64,000 nucleotides of DNA from Ashinkailepas kermadecensis. Taxonomy: Eukaryota; Arthropoda; Thecostraca; Neolepadidae. This document shows positions 45,540 through 56,964 of the stretch, piece by piece; within the stretch, counting starts at the first letter, position 1, and each line of letters begins with the position of its first letter. The position numbers and the translations under genes were made by a program. Under the pieces are notes generated by a model that was not told the DNA's origin, searched no databases, and saw nothing but the letters and a program-made list of their open reading frames with translations. Location: the NCBI GenBank assembly GCA_034440615.1, contig JAOTOM010004345.1, positions 21,001-85,000 on the forward strand, read 5' to 3'.

Positions 45540-45790
45540 TCAGCCGGTCCAGCCGGTCCCGTTGGTCCAGCTGATCCAGTCGGTCCAGCCGGTCCAGTCG
45601 GTCCAGCCGGTCTAGCCGGTCCAGCCGGTCTAGCCGGTCCAACCGGTTCAACCGGTCCAACCGGTGCAGCCAGTCTAACCGGTCCAGTCGGTCCAGCGGG
45701 TCCAGTCGATCCAGCCAGTCCAGCCGGTCCAGCCAGTCCAGCCGTTCCAGCCAGTCCAGCCGTTCCGACCGGTCCAGTTTGTCTAGTGCC
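45540..45790. repeat. Minisatellite, 9-bp unit (CCGGTCCAG)
   Basis: Roughly 28 imperfect copies of CCGGTCCAG/CCGGTCTAG/TCGGTCCAG. The Gly-Pro-Ala and Gly-Pro-Val pattern on both strands resembles collagen superficially but only mirrors the 9-bp unit. Confidence 0.93.
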
Positions 45791-46975
45791 CAGCCAGTTC
45801 AGCCCGTCCAAGTAATTCAGTCGATCTACGCAAACACGGACGGTCGAGAAACGGATCGGCAATCTGTGTATACATTCCAATCTTACCGATGGTTGCAGAG
45901 CAAGTAGCCTCTAGCCGGAGTGCTGCAATATTCCCTTAGACGAAACCCGCAGCCTTCTTGTCATTCTAGCCGAGCAGATTCCATTCGATAACACGTGCAT
46001 CGTTCAGATTGCATGACTCATTCCACCAAGTTGACGCGTCGGTGGCACCGTTGCGAGTGGCTGTGCCTGCCAGACACATCCGGCTCAGCGGGTCCGGCCG
46101 GCGCCGCTTCGTTATCGCCGAGCGCAGCAGGTCGGGTGGAAGCGTCATTTGTTGGCGACACGGCCGACGCTGTACCACCCCCGCCGCGGGCAGTACTCCG
46201 CCACGCCGTGACCTTGGTCAGATGACGGGTCACGCGGGTCTGGAGCCGGGTCACCTTGCGACCCGAGTCTGCCAGTGACCCGCTCGGATCATCGAAACGT
46301 CCCGCGCTGCATTTACCGAACTTGCGATGTCGCGGGAACGTGTGTGGCAAATTGTAATTTTAGGCGCTGTCCCGCACATCGTCCGAGACAGGCGTGATAA
46401 TGGGGCGTGCTGGACTTGATGGATGGCCATCGGGATCGACTGTGGATGGGCAGATAATTTTCAATTCGTGGGCCTTGGTTCATTGCTGCAGAGGGTAATC
46501 AATACGTGCACTATGACTGGAATGAAAGAAAGTCCCGGGCTGGCTTTGTGGAGCGACCCTTAACCCTATTACGGCAGGGCTCTGTTAGACCTGAATCTGT
46601 ACAGGGGGTGGGGGTGGATTCCGCCCTGTAAGATCTCGGAAACTATTAGGACAATTTCACAATTGAGTACCTCAAACGGCTACTGGTCGAATCTACATTT
46701 TTTTAATGTCGAAATGGCGATTTTTGCGAAGACGAAGTCAGGAGGCAAAAAAATGGGGAAAGGTAATGCAAATCATTTGATGCTGTGTTCGTATTTTGCA
46801 TTGCTAGAAGTGTGCCTGGGTGGATGAAAAAAAAACTAAAGCGGGGGATATCATCTGCTGTTCATTGCTAGCACTTTTCGCAGCCCGTGCCAAAAATACC
46901 TATTGTTTTGTCATTCTTACATTGTATCAATGCTTACCGAGAGGTGTTTGATCATACTAGGAAGGACAATGACCA

Positions 46976-47155
46976 GAGGCGGATCCATGAGTTCTCATGT
47001 GGGGGCATATTTTCCTCGGAGAAGCCAAGTTCGAATTATTCATTCGGCGACAAAATTCGCTGACCCGGCTGGTGTGGCGGGGGTGGGGTTCAATCGAGCA
47101 TACTGAAGGGCGCCTTTTCATCTCAAAGTGGCGCATTTTCCTCTGAAAATGTAGT
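46976..47155 (+). mobile_element. hAT-like repeat fragment inside the TTAA element
   Basis: AGAGGCGGATCCATGAG resembles the hAT-like terminus at 10037, followed by CCTCGGAGAAG and AAGGGCGCC words of the same family. It appears nested, which suggests a later insertion. Confidence 0.4.
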
Positions 47156-47257
47156 CTGCCTGTAAAATATGTCGAGGGAATGTATGCATGCCCCACATAC
47201 TTCTCGTGATATCCTGCATCGAACATTGCGAGCATTTCTGACTCCACCACCGCTTGC

Positions 47258-48035
47258 GATGTATTATTCCCGTTTGTTCTGCTCCGTCCTCCACGATGTA
47301 TTATTCCCGTTTGTTCTGCTCCGTCCTCCACGATGTATTATTCCCGTTTGTTCTGCTCCGTCCTCCACGATGTATTATTCCCGTTTGTTCTGCTCCGTCC
47401 TCCACGATGTATTATTCCCGTCTGTTCTGCTCCGTCCTCCACGATGTATTATTCCCGTCTGTTCTGCTCCGTCCTCCACGATGTATTATTCCCGTTTGTT
47501 CTGCTCCGTCCTCCACGATGTATTATTCCCGTTTGTTCTGCTCCGTCCTCCACGATGTATTATTCCCGTTTGTTCTGCTCCGTCCTCCACGATGTATTAT
47601 TCCCGTTTGTTCTGCTCCGTCCTCCACGATGTATTATTCCCGTTTGTTCTGCTCCGTCCTCCACGATGTATTATTCCCGTTTGTTCTGCTCCGTCCTCCA
47701 CGATGTATTATTCCCGTTTGTTCTCCCGTCTTATTATTGTTGTTTGCCGTCCTCCACGATGTATTATTCCCGTCTGTTCTGTCTCCGATGTATTATTCCT
47801 TTTTGTCCTCCACGATGTATTATTCCCGTTTGTTCTGCTCCGTCCTCCACGATGTATTATTCCCGTTTGTTCTGCTCCGTCCTCCACGATGTATTATTCC
47901 CGTTTGTTCTCTCCGTCCTCCACGATGTATTATTCCCGTTTGTTCTGCTCCGTCCTCCACGATGTATTATTCCCGTTTGTTCTGCTCCGTCCTCCACGAT
48001 GTATTATTCCCGTCTGTTCTGCTCCGTCCTCCACG
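47258..48035. repeat. Minisatellite, 37-bp pyrimidine-rich unit, about 21 copies
   Basis: Units read GATGTATTATTCCCGTYTG followed by TTCTGCTCCGTCCTCCAC. A short rearranged patch lies at 47725-47810. Since 37 is 1 mod 3 and the unit has no stop in any forward frame, three overlapping ORFs of 236-319 codons arise. All are artefacts. Confidence 0.97.
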
Positions 48036-48464
48036 CTTTCTGACGTGCAACGTAAGTTATACCGTTTTGAGAAAGCCGGTCACTTGTTGCCAATTTTTCC
48101 TTCCTTTGGATCCACCTCTACATGGTGAGGCTCAAAATAGGCATTTTCGTGCATCAGCAAGGTTGTATGAGCAGTTTAATTACGAACTATAATCTGAACC
48201 GTGAAACCATGACAATATTCAGATGCGTGTGCGGTTTCCAGGTTTTCGTAAAAATCCGCCAGAGGTGCCTCCCATTAGTTGCGCCTGGAACCGCCCCTGG
48301 TACAGTCACGAAATTATCATTTTAGCACCATGCACACAAAATAAAGTTAGGAAAAGTCACCGAATTTCACGCTTCTGTCACGACTGGTTAAGGAACGGTA
48401 GGCGAACAACCGCAGGGGGGGGGGGGGCGAAATCCGTCCCCCTACCGGGATAGGGCTAAGCTGA

Positions 48465-50500
48465 GCACAAGCTTGTAATTAATATGCCAGCAATCATGAT
48501 TCAATATGAACTTGTTGACATTGCTTTCAAACATCGATAAGCGGTACAATACATCTAGAACCATATCCACGCAAATATAAATGTCCACTGATTTGTGTCA
48601 TTTAGTAGCTCAAAGATGCGCCCCTCGATGCGCTGAACTTACTGAGTCATACGTCATCATTTCTACCATTCTTTCTGGGCTCACATGGACACGATGACAG
48701 CAATGGAGCCGAAATGGAGACAACTGCTGATTTTCTGAACGTTTCGTCATAAATAACTTCTTCGCTGTCCGTGCGCATAATGTGCTTTTAAACGTGCCAA
48801 TAATCCGGCCCGAAATGCACCGGTATTCGTTTCGTATCAGTGATTCGGTGGCCGCGGTGACACTGTTGAGGAAAGTGTAACGCTAGCTGCACTATCAGTC
48901 TTCTGGGATTGAGAACAATAAGAAAACACGCATGCCCGAATATTCTGAGTCGGCTTGACGCCTCCCTGCGGGATGGCTGAGGGAAACCCACCTCCTCGAA
49001 GCGCGTTGGGTCTGTCGTGGCGAGACTTCGTCTGTATTGTCCGCCTCCATCCAATTCAAGGCCCGCGGAACTAGTGGCTGACTTTGTGGTGGAAAAAGTA
49101 ACGGTGGCGACCAAGTTCAGACGGGCGGGCTAATTAACGACGGAAAGGTGGCACCGACGCTGCCGCCTGCTTAGCGCTAGTCGTGACTTGAATTCGAGCC
49201 CTGCACGCGCTCGTGCGGATCCGCCATATTCCCGTCGCCGAGCACCGTCCTTGGTTAAATGTTAACTCTGGCCCTTCACAGCTTATGTGCCTAACACATC
49301 GCTGTAATGAGTTCTGCCGCTCGTAGGGCGTATTATTCTCCTTGTTGTAAGCCATGCACAGTCGTTAACCCAGTATGACCTCCAAACGTTGACGTTGAAG
49401 GAGATGCCTTGAATAGTTTATATCGTAAATACGAGCCTGAATTTCTGAAGCACAATTGTATAGGACTTTTGGAATGGTTCGAAGAAAAATGTCGGTATTT
49501 TCGTTAATTGAAACCTACCGCAAGTAGAAGGTCCTGCCATTTCAATAACCTTGGTGAGCAATAGGACTCCGGCGTTTGCAAATATTAGCTATGGTAGAAC
49601 GTGCCCTGAATTTTTGCCAATGTCGAGGAATACGTCAAGAAGATATCTCAGTGTTGGAGTGGATTTATGGGAATACATACATAACAGGCGTAACTTGTTC
49701 CTTTGTCTCTGGATCCACCAACTGATCGATACATTTTAGCTCAGCAGGTTGATGTTTACCGAGAGTTTGACGTGCGTCGTGCTAACCGAGAGTTTGACGT
49801 ACCGCCCATGCATGTTAACCGAGTGTTTGACGTACCGTCCATGCACTGACGTGGTTGAGATACCCGAGACACGCGTTTTCCAGTTACCATCAAAACTCAG
49901 TGGGCGGAAGTCGTGAGCGCCAAGTGGGACATGAGGTAGACTTAAAACCATATGATACTAAACTATAGCGCTAATTAAAGTTAAGACGTTAGGAAAGGTT
50001 ACCGGCATGTAACTCTTCGAACAAGTGACGCGCCAATCCTACGACAAAATGATGCACTACTTGACGCACACTTCAGTTGCGCACCCATAAGGAGGATGCA
50101 TGACAACAAATAACGGATTTTCTGAAGCATTCGTTTCGTCCTTATATCTCGGTATCTGAAATAATAACTGTGGTAAAGTTGATGGTGATGCAATGCTAAA
50201 CTTTGCTTGGTCATACCCGAAGAGGATTTACACAAATATGAAATTGGCGCATGGAAGCTTATATTCTAGAGTACAAGAAAAGTGAATTTTATCAGTGCAA
50301 AATATTGACATGCTAAGATATCCATATAACATGGAACGACCTCCTTTACACAAATACTTCACGTCAATATCTCCGAATTTCTTTGCTTCCTGTTTGGTCT
50401 TGCGTGCGAAGACAGAGAGATGGCGCTTACACTCGCAATCCCTCGGGCGCCGCGTGTTTTGCCGACTCATCGATCGACACCGGAAGTTACAATGCAGTTG
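48465..50500. other. Unassigned spacer
   Basis: No exon recognised. Three short copies of a unit with GTTGACCGAGAGTTTGACGT-like text (ACCGAGAGTTTGACGTAC) lie at about 49758-49845. Confidence 0.45.
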
Positions 50501-50524
50501 TGATTGCCGGCTCGTCTGCACGGA

Positions 50525-50635
50525 CCGCGACAATCCCACCCGATAGCCATTCCGACCAGCGGCGCAACAAGTGCTAAATCCGCCCTATCTCACCGGGTCG
50601 CCATTCCGACCGGCGGCCCAACAAGTGCTAAATCC
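50525..50635. repeat. 54-bp direct duplication
   Basis: CGCCATTCCGACCRGCGGC followed by CAACAAGTGCTAAATCCGCC occurs twice in tandem. Confidence 0.85.
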
Positions 50636-50819
50636 GCCTGCCCGGCCGCCTGCCCGGCCCGCCTGCCGGCAGCCCACCAATCACACCATAACTCGTCCGG
50701 ACCGGCGCGGTCCGCCGCGCCCCTGTGTTTGCCGACAACACGACCCGCTGTCGCTGTCCAGGCTGGCCTCGGCTGCACCGTGCCCGGCATAGATGCCGCA
50801 GCGGCAGCAGCTCGCCGAC

Positions 50820-50955
50820 CTCACGTAGAAGCTGACGTACTGGCTGTATCGGACGTAGAAGCTGACATACTAGCTGTGCCAGACGTAGAAGCTGCCGTGC
50901 CTGACGTGTTCGGCGCAGCTGCCGCCGTATCGGACGCAACGGCTGTTGCGTCGAC
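50820..50955. repeat. Minisatellite, about 30-bp unit, 4-5 copies
   Basis: Diverged copies of GACGTAGAAGCTGACGTAC followed by TGGCTGTATCG. Confidence 0.82.
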
Positions 50956-51246
50956 ATAAGCTGCTAGGACCGGCCCACCTAGGCATGTCGGCTGTCGTAT
51001 TTGTTCCGCCAGTTGTGGTGAAGATCGTGCAAGCCATGTCTGGTGTACCACCTTTCGTACCAACCGTACCAGACGTACCAAGGGTAGTGTGCTAACATCC
51101 CCGGTCGTACTGGTGATGCTTATTTGTCGTCGTGCCTCCATCCAGTCTAACCTGTGCACCATTCACATCTGGCTACTGTCGCCGCCGCTCCAACCCGGTC
51201 TGTCGACGAGTCTCAACTGCTGTGGCTGCCATTTCCAGATGTGGTA

Positions 51247-51532
51247 GCCGTGTTCGCCATCTGCTGCGGCCACCATACCCGGGCATGGTGGCCGTGTTCG
51301 CCATCTGCTGCGGCTGCCATACCCGGGTATGGTGGCCGTGTTCGCCATCTGCTGCGGCTGCCATACCCGGGTATGGTGACCGTGTTCGCCATCTGCTGCG
51401 GCTGCCATACCCGGGTATGGTGGCCGTGTTCGCCATCTGCTGCGGCTGTCATGCCCGTGTATGGTGGCCGTGTTCGCCATCTGCTGCGGACACCATGCTC
51501 GGGCATGGTGGCCGTGTTCGCCATCTGCTCTG
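51247..51532. repeat. Minisatellite, 44-bp unit, about 6.5 copies
   Basis: Units of GTGGCCGTGTTCGCCATCTG followed by CTGCGGCTGCCATACCCGGGTATG. The self-complementary CATACCCGGGTATG lets each unit form a hairpin. The array ends about 110 bp before the LDLa exon acceptor. Confidence 0.95.
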
Positions 51533-51645
51533 CGGCGCGCATCCGTGACTGTTATAGTCGGCGTGGCCGTCCCAGCCGAGTGTGGTGCCGACGATGTCGA
51601 GCTGGCCGACGATCGGTCTCTGACGGGTTTGTTTGTTTTACTCAG

Positions 51646-51746
51646 ATGCGCCGGATCGTCCGGACCGTGCGTCGACGCGTCTCGGCTCTGCGACGGCGTC
51701 AACGACTGCCGCGACGGCGATGACGAGCTGGTCTGTCCGACGGCAG
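51646..51746 (+). CDS. Exon 7: LDL-receptor class A domain (C2-C6)
   Basis: Acceptor GTTTGTTTTACTCAG|A is phase 2 and the donor ACGGCAG|GTGGGG is phase 1. The frame encodes CAGSSGPCVDASRLCDGVND followed by CRDGDDELVC. This is the C2-C6 part of an LDLa module with the canonical CDGxxDCxDxxDE calcium-cage residues conserved. The first Cys of the module is absent and must come from the preceding exon, which I could not find. LDLa modules bind a calcium ion and mediate extracellular ligand contacts. The phase-1 end fits exon 8. This is the best domain match in the window outside the LINE. Confidence 0.85.
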
Positions 51747-51770
51747 GTGGGGCCGCAGCTCTGACAACGC

Positions 51771-51932
51771 AACCGTCAGCTCCCGGTCGTGGGGACGTTG
51801 TGGTCGGCGCCTGACCCTGCCGACCCGTCAGCTCCCGGTCGTGGGGACGTTGTGGTCGGCGCCTGACCCTGCCGACCCGTCAGCTCCCGGTCGTGGGGAC
51901 GTTGTGGTCGGCGCCTGACCCTGCCGACGCCG
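51771..51932. repeat. Minisatellite, 52-bp unit, three copies
   Basis: CAGCTCCCGGTCGTGGGGAC, then GTTGTGGTCGGCGCCTGACC, then CTGCCGAC. It starts 25 bp after the LDLa exon donor. A related looser repeat (GTGCCGGGATATTGCGGTCT) follows to about 52160. Confidence 0.93.
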
Positions 51933-51934
51933 CA

Positions 51935-52165
51935 ATCAGTGCCTGGCACCAGGATATTGCGATCTGGTCCCTGTTCCCCCTCTGACAATACAATTAGTGT
52001 CCTGTGCCGGAATATTGCATTCTGGTCCCCGTCCTCACTTCCTCACTTCCTCACTCAGTGCCCGGTGCCGGGATATTGCGGTCTGGTCCCTGCCCCCCCC
52101 CCCCATGACGACGTCACAATTAATGTCCTGTGCCGGGATATTGCTGTCTGGTGCTCGTCCCCGTC
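51935..52165. repeat. Diverged repeat, about 60-70-bp unit, four copies
   Basis: Copies of CCTGTGCCGGRATATTGC followed by RTTCTGGTCCC, with variable spacers. Confidence 0.75.
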
Positions 52166-52475
52166 CTGAGAAAACCACAAACAGCGCTCATTACTGGGAA
52201 CATCGCCTTCAAATACCAGTCTTAAGAACATTGTCGTCAGTTCCGAAACATGGGAGCATCACCATCCAGAGGCACAAGGGGGGGGGGGGCGACCTCTTCT
52301 TCTTCCAAATTTCGTCTCTTGCTGTTATCAGGGGAAATTGTGGCAAAGTTCTCTGGCATCATGTCGACAGAGTTCCTTCTCAAAATCAAAATCCGTGTAG
52401 GCGTATGAAATCTGACTGGCTTACAGGATTTTCATCTGACTTTGACCAGCTGAACCTGAATTAATTCAAACTTCG

Positions 52476-52545
52476 CTACTGGCATGGTTACCTGTCTAGT
52501 GTCATGGTTACCTGTCTAGTGTCATGGTTACCTGTCTAAAGTCAT
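52476..52545. repeat. 23-bp tandem repeat, three copies
   Basis: GTCATGGTTACCTGTCTAGT in three consecutive copies, the first and last slightly altered. Confidence 0.9.
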
Positions 52546-52549
52546 GCAT

Positions 52550-54890
52550 AGTGAGCATGCCACAGACGGCTACCGGACAGCTGAAAAGTGTCCCGCTCCA
52601 GCCGATCTCCAGTTTTATTTTGTACACCTCGTATCCAAAAGTTAGCGTTCGCATCAATTCCTGAACCCGCTATCTGCTGAATGGAAGAAGGGAATTGGGT
52701 TCCGACCCGTTCATCATGCCACACAGACGCAATGCAGTAGCTATGCATAGCATGGGAACTGCGAGGGCCTGCGACCACCTAGCACGCCAAGGAAGCACGT
52801 GCTGTTGATAACGTGCTGTGCAGGATCAGACAATAATTAGCATCTGATGTGCCTGTAAGGGCAGGTCGACATTCCATTACACCCTTGGTGGTCAGTTTCG
52901 AACACCTTTGCTGATATTTAAAATGTCAAGGAGTATGAAAATGCTCAAACGTGATAAGACTTGTGAATTGCTCCAAAGTTCAGATTTCCGATTGGTCTGC
53001 CCAGGAGCCTGTTCCTAAATACCAACTACTGAGTAAGTGCATCCACTTACCGTGACACGTGCTCTGTCACGCCACTCGATCACCAATATCGCCCCGCCAT
53101 CGGACTTACCATCGCGCTGAGACCACCCCCAACGTTGTCGGTCACCATGCGCAAGTAGGCCGTCTCTTGCCACCGTCCACTTCCTCTCAAGATAATCAGC
53201 ATTGCCCCGTGGCCCGCAACGAAAACAATCCGGCGCGCTGTTGTTGTGGCGAAGCTGAATGGACCGGGAGCCATTTGCTGAGTGAGCTCTACTGGCCTTC
53301 GCGCCAAACTTGTGACGACCCACGGGGGCGTCTGCCACACGAGAGTCGAAAGGTGGGGACATTAGGAGGGTGGGGGTGGGGGGAATAAGTGGGTCCGCAC
53401 AGCCTTCAGTCAGCCCCATTCGTGGAAAATGGGAGGTGACCGTTGAACTGGGGTGGAGGTACAGGGTCCAGCCCAGCTGTGAGCTGCTTAGGGTAGGGAG
53501 TAGCAGTGAACAGCGGAGCATTCAGTAGCGAGTAGTTGGAGACGAGCCCCAAGCGAGGGGAGGACGAGAGACGAGGAGAGTGATATTGTGTCAGGGAATG
53601 TCTTCCTTGGAATAATGCTAATCCGAGATGACACGGTGAAGTGTGTTGTTTGTCCTCGGTATGAGCAGGCCAGTGGTGCCGCTGTGGTCCTGCATGCGAT
53701 GTTGTGGGGTTTTAATTGGCGTAGGGTTTCTCAGGAGCGTAAAGGCAGCTACAAAATTAAATGTAAATTATGGAGATGAATTTGTGCGACTGTACGCAGT
53801 TCTTCACTCGTTTGATACCACCAACGTTGGGAGGTTTGCAGAATCGGCTTTGATGTCAACTTTTTCATTTCATGCAATGACGGATGCGCAGGAGGAGGGG
53901 AGCTGCGGATACGTATCTGCTCCTGATCGAAGGAAGCCGTTCACCTCCATGACATAACGGCCCCTTAAAGATACTAAATGCGCGTATTGGGAAGATTCGA
54001 CCGCACCGTTCGATATATTTCTCCCCACACACTCCACTGGGAGGGAAGTCATTGGACTATCCTCTTCCCTGACATTTTGTATCCGCCTATGGCCTTTGCG
54101 AAGGTAAATGCTGCGTCTGAATGGCTGTTCCATGATCAGAAAGTCTGGACCGGTCAATGATTGTGTATCAACGGCCTTAATGTGTGCGTAAGATTTCGTG
54201 GTAACCGACGGCCAACGTGCAACATTGTTGGCTCGCTTAAACATCCGCCGTTCTGCCAGCGCCGGTACAACCGTGGCTCCTTTTGATGCATCATATCACT
54301 ATGCAGCGAACATCCGTAGAGCTGCCGAAGTCGCTCCCATGCCGGCGCATGGCATGGTGGTGCAATGCATAGCGACTGTGCGACGACCGGCTCATCACGA
54401 TTGCTCAAGCTCCGAGGCTCTTCAAGACAGGATCTGGGTTGCAAGGTCGGAAGTTGAAAAGTATCGTCAATGCTGAATGGCAACCCGCCACTCTTGCGTC
54501 ACAGCATTTGTAGCCACATTAGCCTGCTTTAGCCACATTAGCCCGCTTTTTCTATCGTCTTCGAATGCGGGACATTGAGAAAAACAAGCAAGCGTGGCAG
54601 GCAACATCAACAAGCACAAGCACCAAAAAAGCGTGGCAGACACACCATGAGGTGTGACGTAATCGCTACGGCAGCATTCTCCGCCATGCGACATCCTATT
54701 CACCAGTCGACTGGTGGGCGACGACGCGGGCTGCGTGGCGGCACGCCTGCGACGCAGATGGGCGCGGTGCTCCATCGCGACGGTGACAGCGCGCCCCGGC
54801 CCGCCGCTCTACCGCAGAGGCCAACAGATGTGGCCGATACCCACTTTACGATCAGCACCGACTTAATTACGCGTGCGGCGCGGCCGGCAC
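52550..54890. other. Intronic spacer with an old dispersed repeat
   Basis: About 52935-53010 resembles 62884-62955; both contain GAAAATGCTCAAA, TGTGAATT and TGGTCTGCCC. No exon recognised. Confidence 0.5.
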
Positions 54891-54892
54891 GG

Positions 54893-54966
54893 GTGGGCCT
54901 GGGCCGACTGACTGGTGGGCCGGGCAGACTGGTGGGCCGGGGCAGACTGGTGGGCTGGGGCAGACC
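54893..54966. repeat. 18-bp G-rich tandem repeat
   Basis: About four copies of GGTGGGCCGGGGCAGACT. Its regular G-triplets could form a G-quadruplex. Confidence 0.85.
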
Positions 54967-55195
54967 GTGACATCGCGAACTTCACGGCTGGCCATCTCAT
55001 CAGTAGGCGGACGCCTCCACCGGCCGGTTAACGTCGCACGCTGCTCGTCACCGCACGTCACGTCCGGCCGCCAGACGGATGACGTCACGTCGGAGCCGGA
55101 GCCGGAGCCGGAGCCGTCCGGCGGCGCCGAGTGTCGGCCGCGCCCGGCACGGGCCTGCCGGCCGCCAGCCAGTCGCCAGCCAGTACATCGGTGCG

Positions 55196-55668
55196 GTTCC
55201 AGCCGACGTCGTCGGCCGAGAGTGAGCCGCGCGTTCCGGCCGGCCACCTGCGTCGTCAACGGCCGGCCGGAACTCCGTCGTCGTCGTCGGCCGAGAGTGA
55301 GCCGCGTGTTCCGGCCGGCCACCTGCGTCGTCAACGGCCGGCCGGAACTCCGTCGTCGTCGTCGGCCGAGAGAGTCGGCCGCATCCGTCGTCAGCGGCCG
55401 GCCAACTCCGTCGTTTCTCGGCCGAGAGTAGCCGCATGGCCGGCCGCCTCGTGTCAGCGGCCGGCCGGAACTCCAGTCGTCGTCGTCGGCCGAGAGTGAG
55501 CCGCGCGTTCCGGCCGGCCGCCCGTCGTCGCGGCCGGCCGGATCCGTCGTCGTCGGCCGCGTGTTCCGGCCGGCCGCCTCCGTCGTCAGCGGCCGGCCGG
55601 AACTCCGTCGTCGTCGTCGGCCGAGAGTGAGCCGCGTGTTCCGGCCGGCCACCTCCGTCGTGGCTGAA
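55196..55668. repeat. GC-rich minisatellite, about 75-bp unit, about six copies
   Basis: Units contain CGTCGTCGTCGGCCGAGAGT, GAGCCGCGTGTTCCGGCC and GGCCACCTGCGTCGTCAACG, with internal deletions in the middle units. Both strands are open over long distances. The ORFs reflect composition, not genes. Confidence 0.93.
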
Positions 55669-55794
55669 GAGGCGCCACTGCACATGAGCAGATGTCCGCG
55701 GCTCTGCGTGCCGGCGGCCCGGGCTGCCGTCAGGCCGGCAGTCGGGCGGGCGCACTTCGATCTCGGCGCGACCCGAGCACAGATCGCAGCACTG

Positions 55795-56192
55795 CTGGCG
55801 CGGATGTCAGCCTCCAGCCTCGACACTGCTGATGCGGATGTCAGCCTCCAGTCTCGACACTGCTGACGCGGATGTCAACCTCCAGCCTCGACACTGCTGA
55901 CGCGGATGTCAGCCTCCAGCCTCGACACTGCTGGCGCGGATGTCAACCTCCAGCCTCGACACTGCTAATGCGGATGTCGGCCTCCAGCCTCGACACTGCT
56001 GACGCGGATGTCAACCTCCAGCCTCGACACTGCTGACGCGGATGTCAGCCTCCAACCTTGGCACTGCTGACGCGGATGTCAGCCTCCAGCCTCGACACTG
56101 CTGATGCGGATGTCAGCCTCCAGCCTCGACACTGCTGATGCGGATGTCAGCCTCCAGCCTCGACACTGCTGATGCGGATGCCAACTTCCGAC
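55795..56192. repeat. Minisatellite, 34-bp unit, about 11.5 copies
   Basis: Copies of CCTCCAGCCTCGACACTGCT followed by GAYGCGGATGTCAG. Variants (GGCGCGG, AATGCGG) occur singly. Confidence 0.96.
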
Positions 56193-56269
56193 CTAGGCAC
56201 CGGTGGTGTGAGTGGGTTGACACAATGAAGCCACCGAAGGCCGCCAATTGCAGCCGGTCGCCATCCGGG

Positions 56270-56470
56270 CAGTGGCGCAGCCAGGGTTCTCCCAGGAGAG
56301 GATGTGGCCCGACCAAAAAATGCTATGAAGCAGAGACAGCTTTAGGCGCGAGAAGCGCGCCGAACATTTGGGTTTTACGTAGTGAACATATTAAAATTTC
56401 TTGTTTCATCGTGTGTATTTTTAGTAGCTAAGGGGGCGGGGTCCTCTGGGCCATCTTGGCTGCTCCTCTG
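56270..56470. mobile_element. hAT-like MITE with probable 8-bp TSD
   Basis: Left end CAGTGGCGCAGCCAGGG and right end (reverse complement) CAGAGGAGCAGCCAAG are imperfect inverted repeats. Flanks CATCCGGG (56262-56269) and CATCCGAT (56471-56478) match at 6 of 8 bases. CAGTGGCG-AGCCAGG termini are common in hAT non-autonomous elements. The 201-bp element shares internal text with 37893-38084. Confidence 0.8.
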
Positions 56471-56964
56471 CATCCGATAATGGGTGTCTGGTGACTGGTG
56501 ACGTCGCCGGTACAAGTTGGGTGTGGCGCACTGACTGATCGTGTCCCTCGCTTGGCTCTTTTCATACGCGGAGGCTTGCGCAATGCGTGGCATGGGGCAT
56601 ACAAAATGATTCCTTTTTGTGCGTATTGGCCTTGCTCACCAAGTATTCCCACGTAATGCAGGATCATGATGAGCTGGCGAAATCACTGGTGTTGCTCCGC
56701 TGCATGACGTGTCTCCGCTTATCATCATGTAAAAACGTGTTCAAAAAGAAAGCGGTTCCAAGAAAGTGGGTTCTTGATTCGTTGGAGAAGAATCCCATGT
56801 CTACGTTTGGCCACCCAGCAGTACATTATGCCTCACAGCAGTCGTGACATCAGGTGACAAGTCCCCACTGAGCACAGGATGGGGTCCTGAGTACAGTAAC
56901 ACACTGGAATGACGGGGTCGCGAGTGGACCAACCAGATATGATCTAGACCAGACCAGGGCGGGC

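Larger units (their letters stand above)
46564..48455. mobile_element. Second TTAA-type TIR element, containing a minisatellite
   Basis: Left end CCCTATTACGGCAGGG and right end (reverse complement) CCCTATCCCGGTAGGG match at 13 of 16 bases. They are flanked by TTAA (46560-46563) and CTAA (48456-48459), consistent with a mutated TTAA duplication. Inside each end lie a G run with GGTGGATTCCGCCC, then AAGATCTCGG (left), and GGCGAAATCCGTCCCC (right). The same words occur at the ends of the 19672-20598 element, so the two belong to one family. No transposase is seen. The 37-bp array (47258-48035) accounts for much of the length. Confidence 0.65.

Noticed and set aside
45531..45880. Collagen-like Gly-Pro-Ala frames on both strands
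   Set aside because: They mirror a 9-bp CCGGTCCAG repeat, occur on both strands and do not follow a strict Gly-X-Y register within an exon structure.
47169..48192. Three overlapping forward ORFs of 236-319 codons
   Set aside because: The 37-bp unit lacks stops in all frames, so open frames are automatic; peptides are only the translated unit. A good donor (CAAC|GTAAGT at 48051) follows, but it does not have the phase needed for exon 7.
50970..51240. Cys-rich + strand frame (GCRICSASCGEDRASHVWC) upstream of exon 7
   Set aside because: No clear acceptor or donor of the right phase; it blends into the 44-bp array. Kept as a weak alternative for the missing exon.
55048..55755. 235- and 319-codon GC-rich frames on the - strand
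   Set aside because: Produced by the 75-bp GC-rich minisatellite; open on both strands, no domain.
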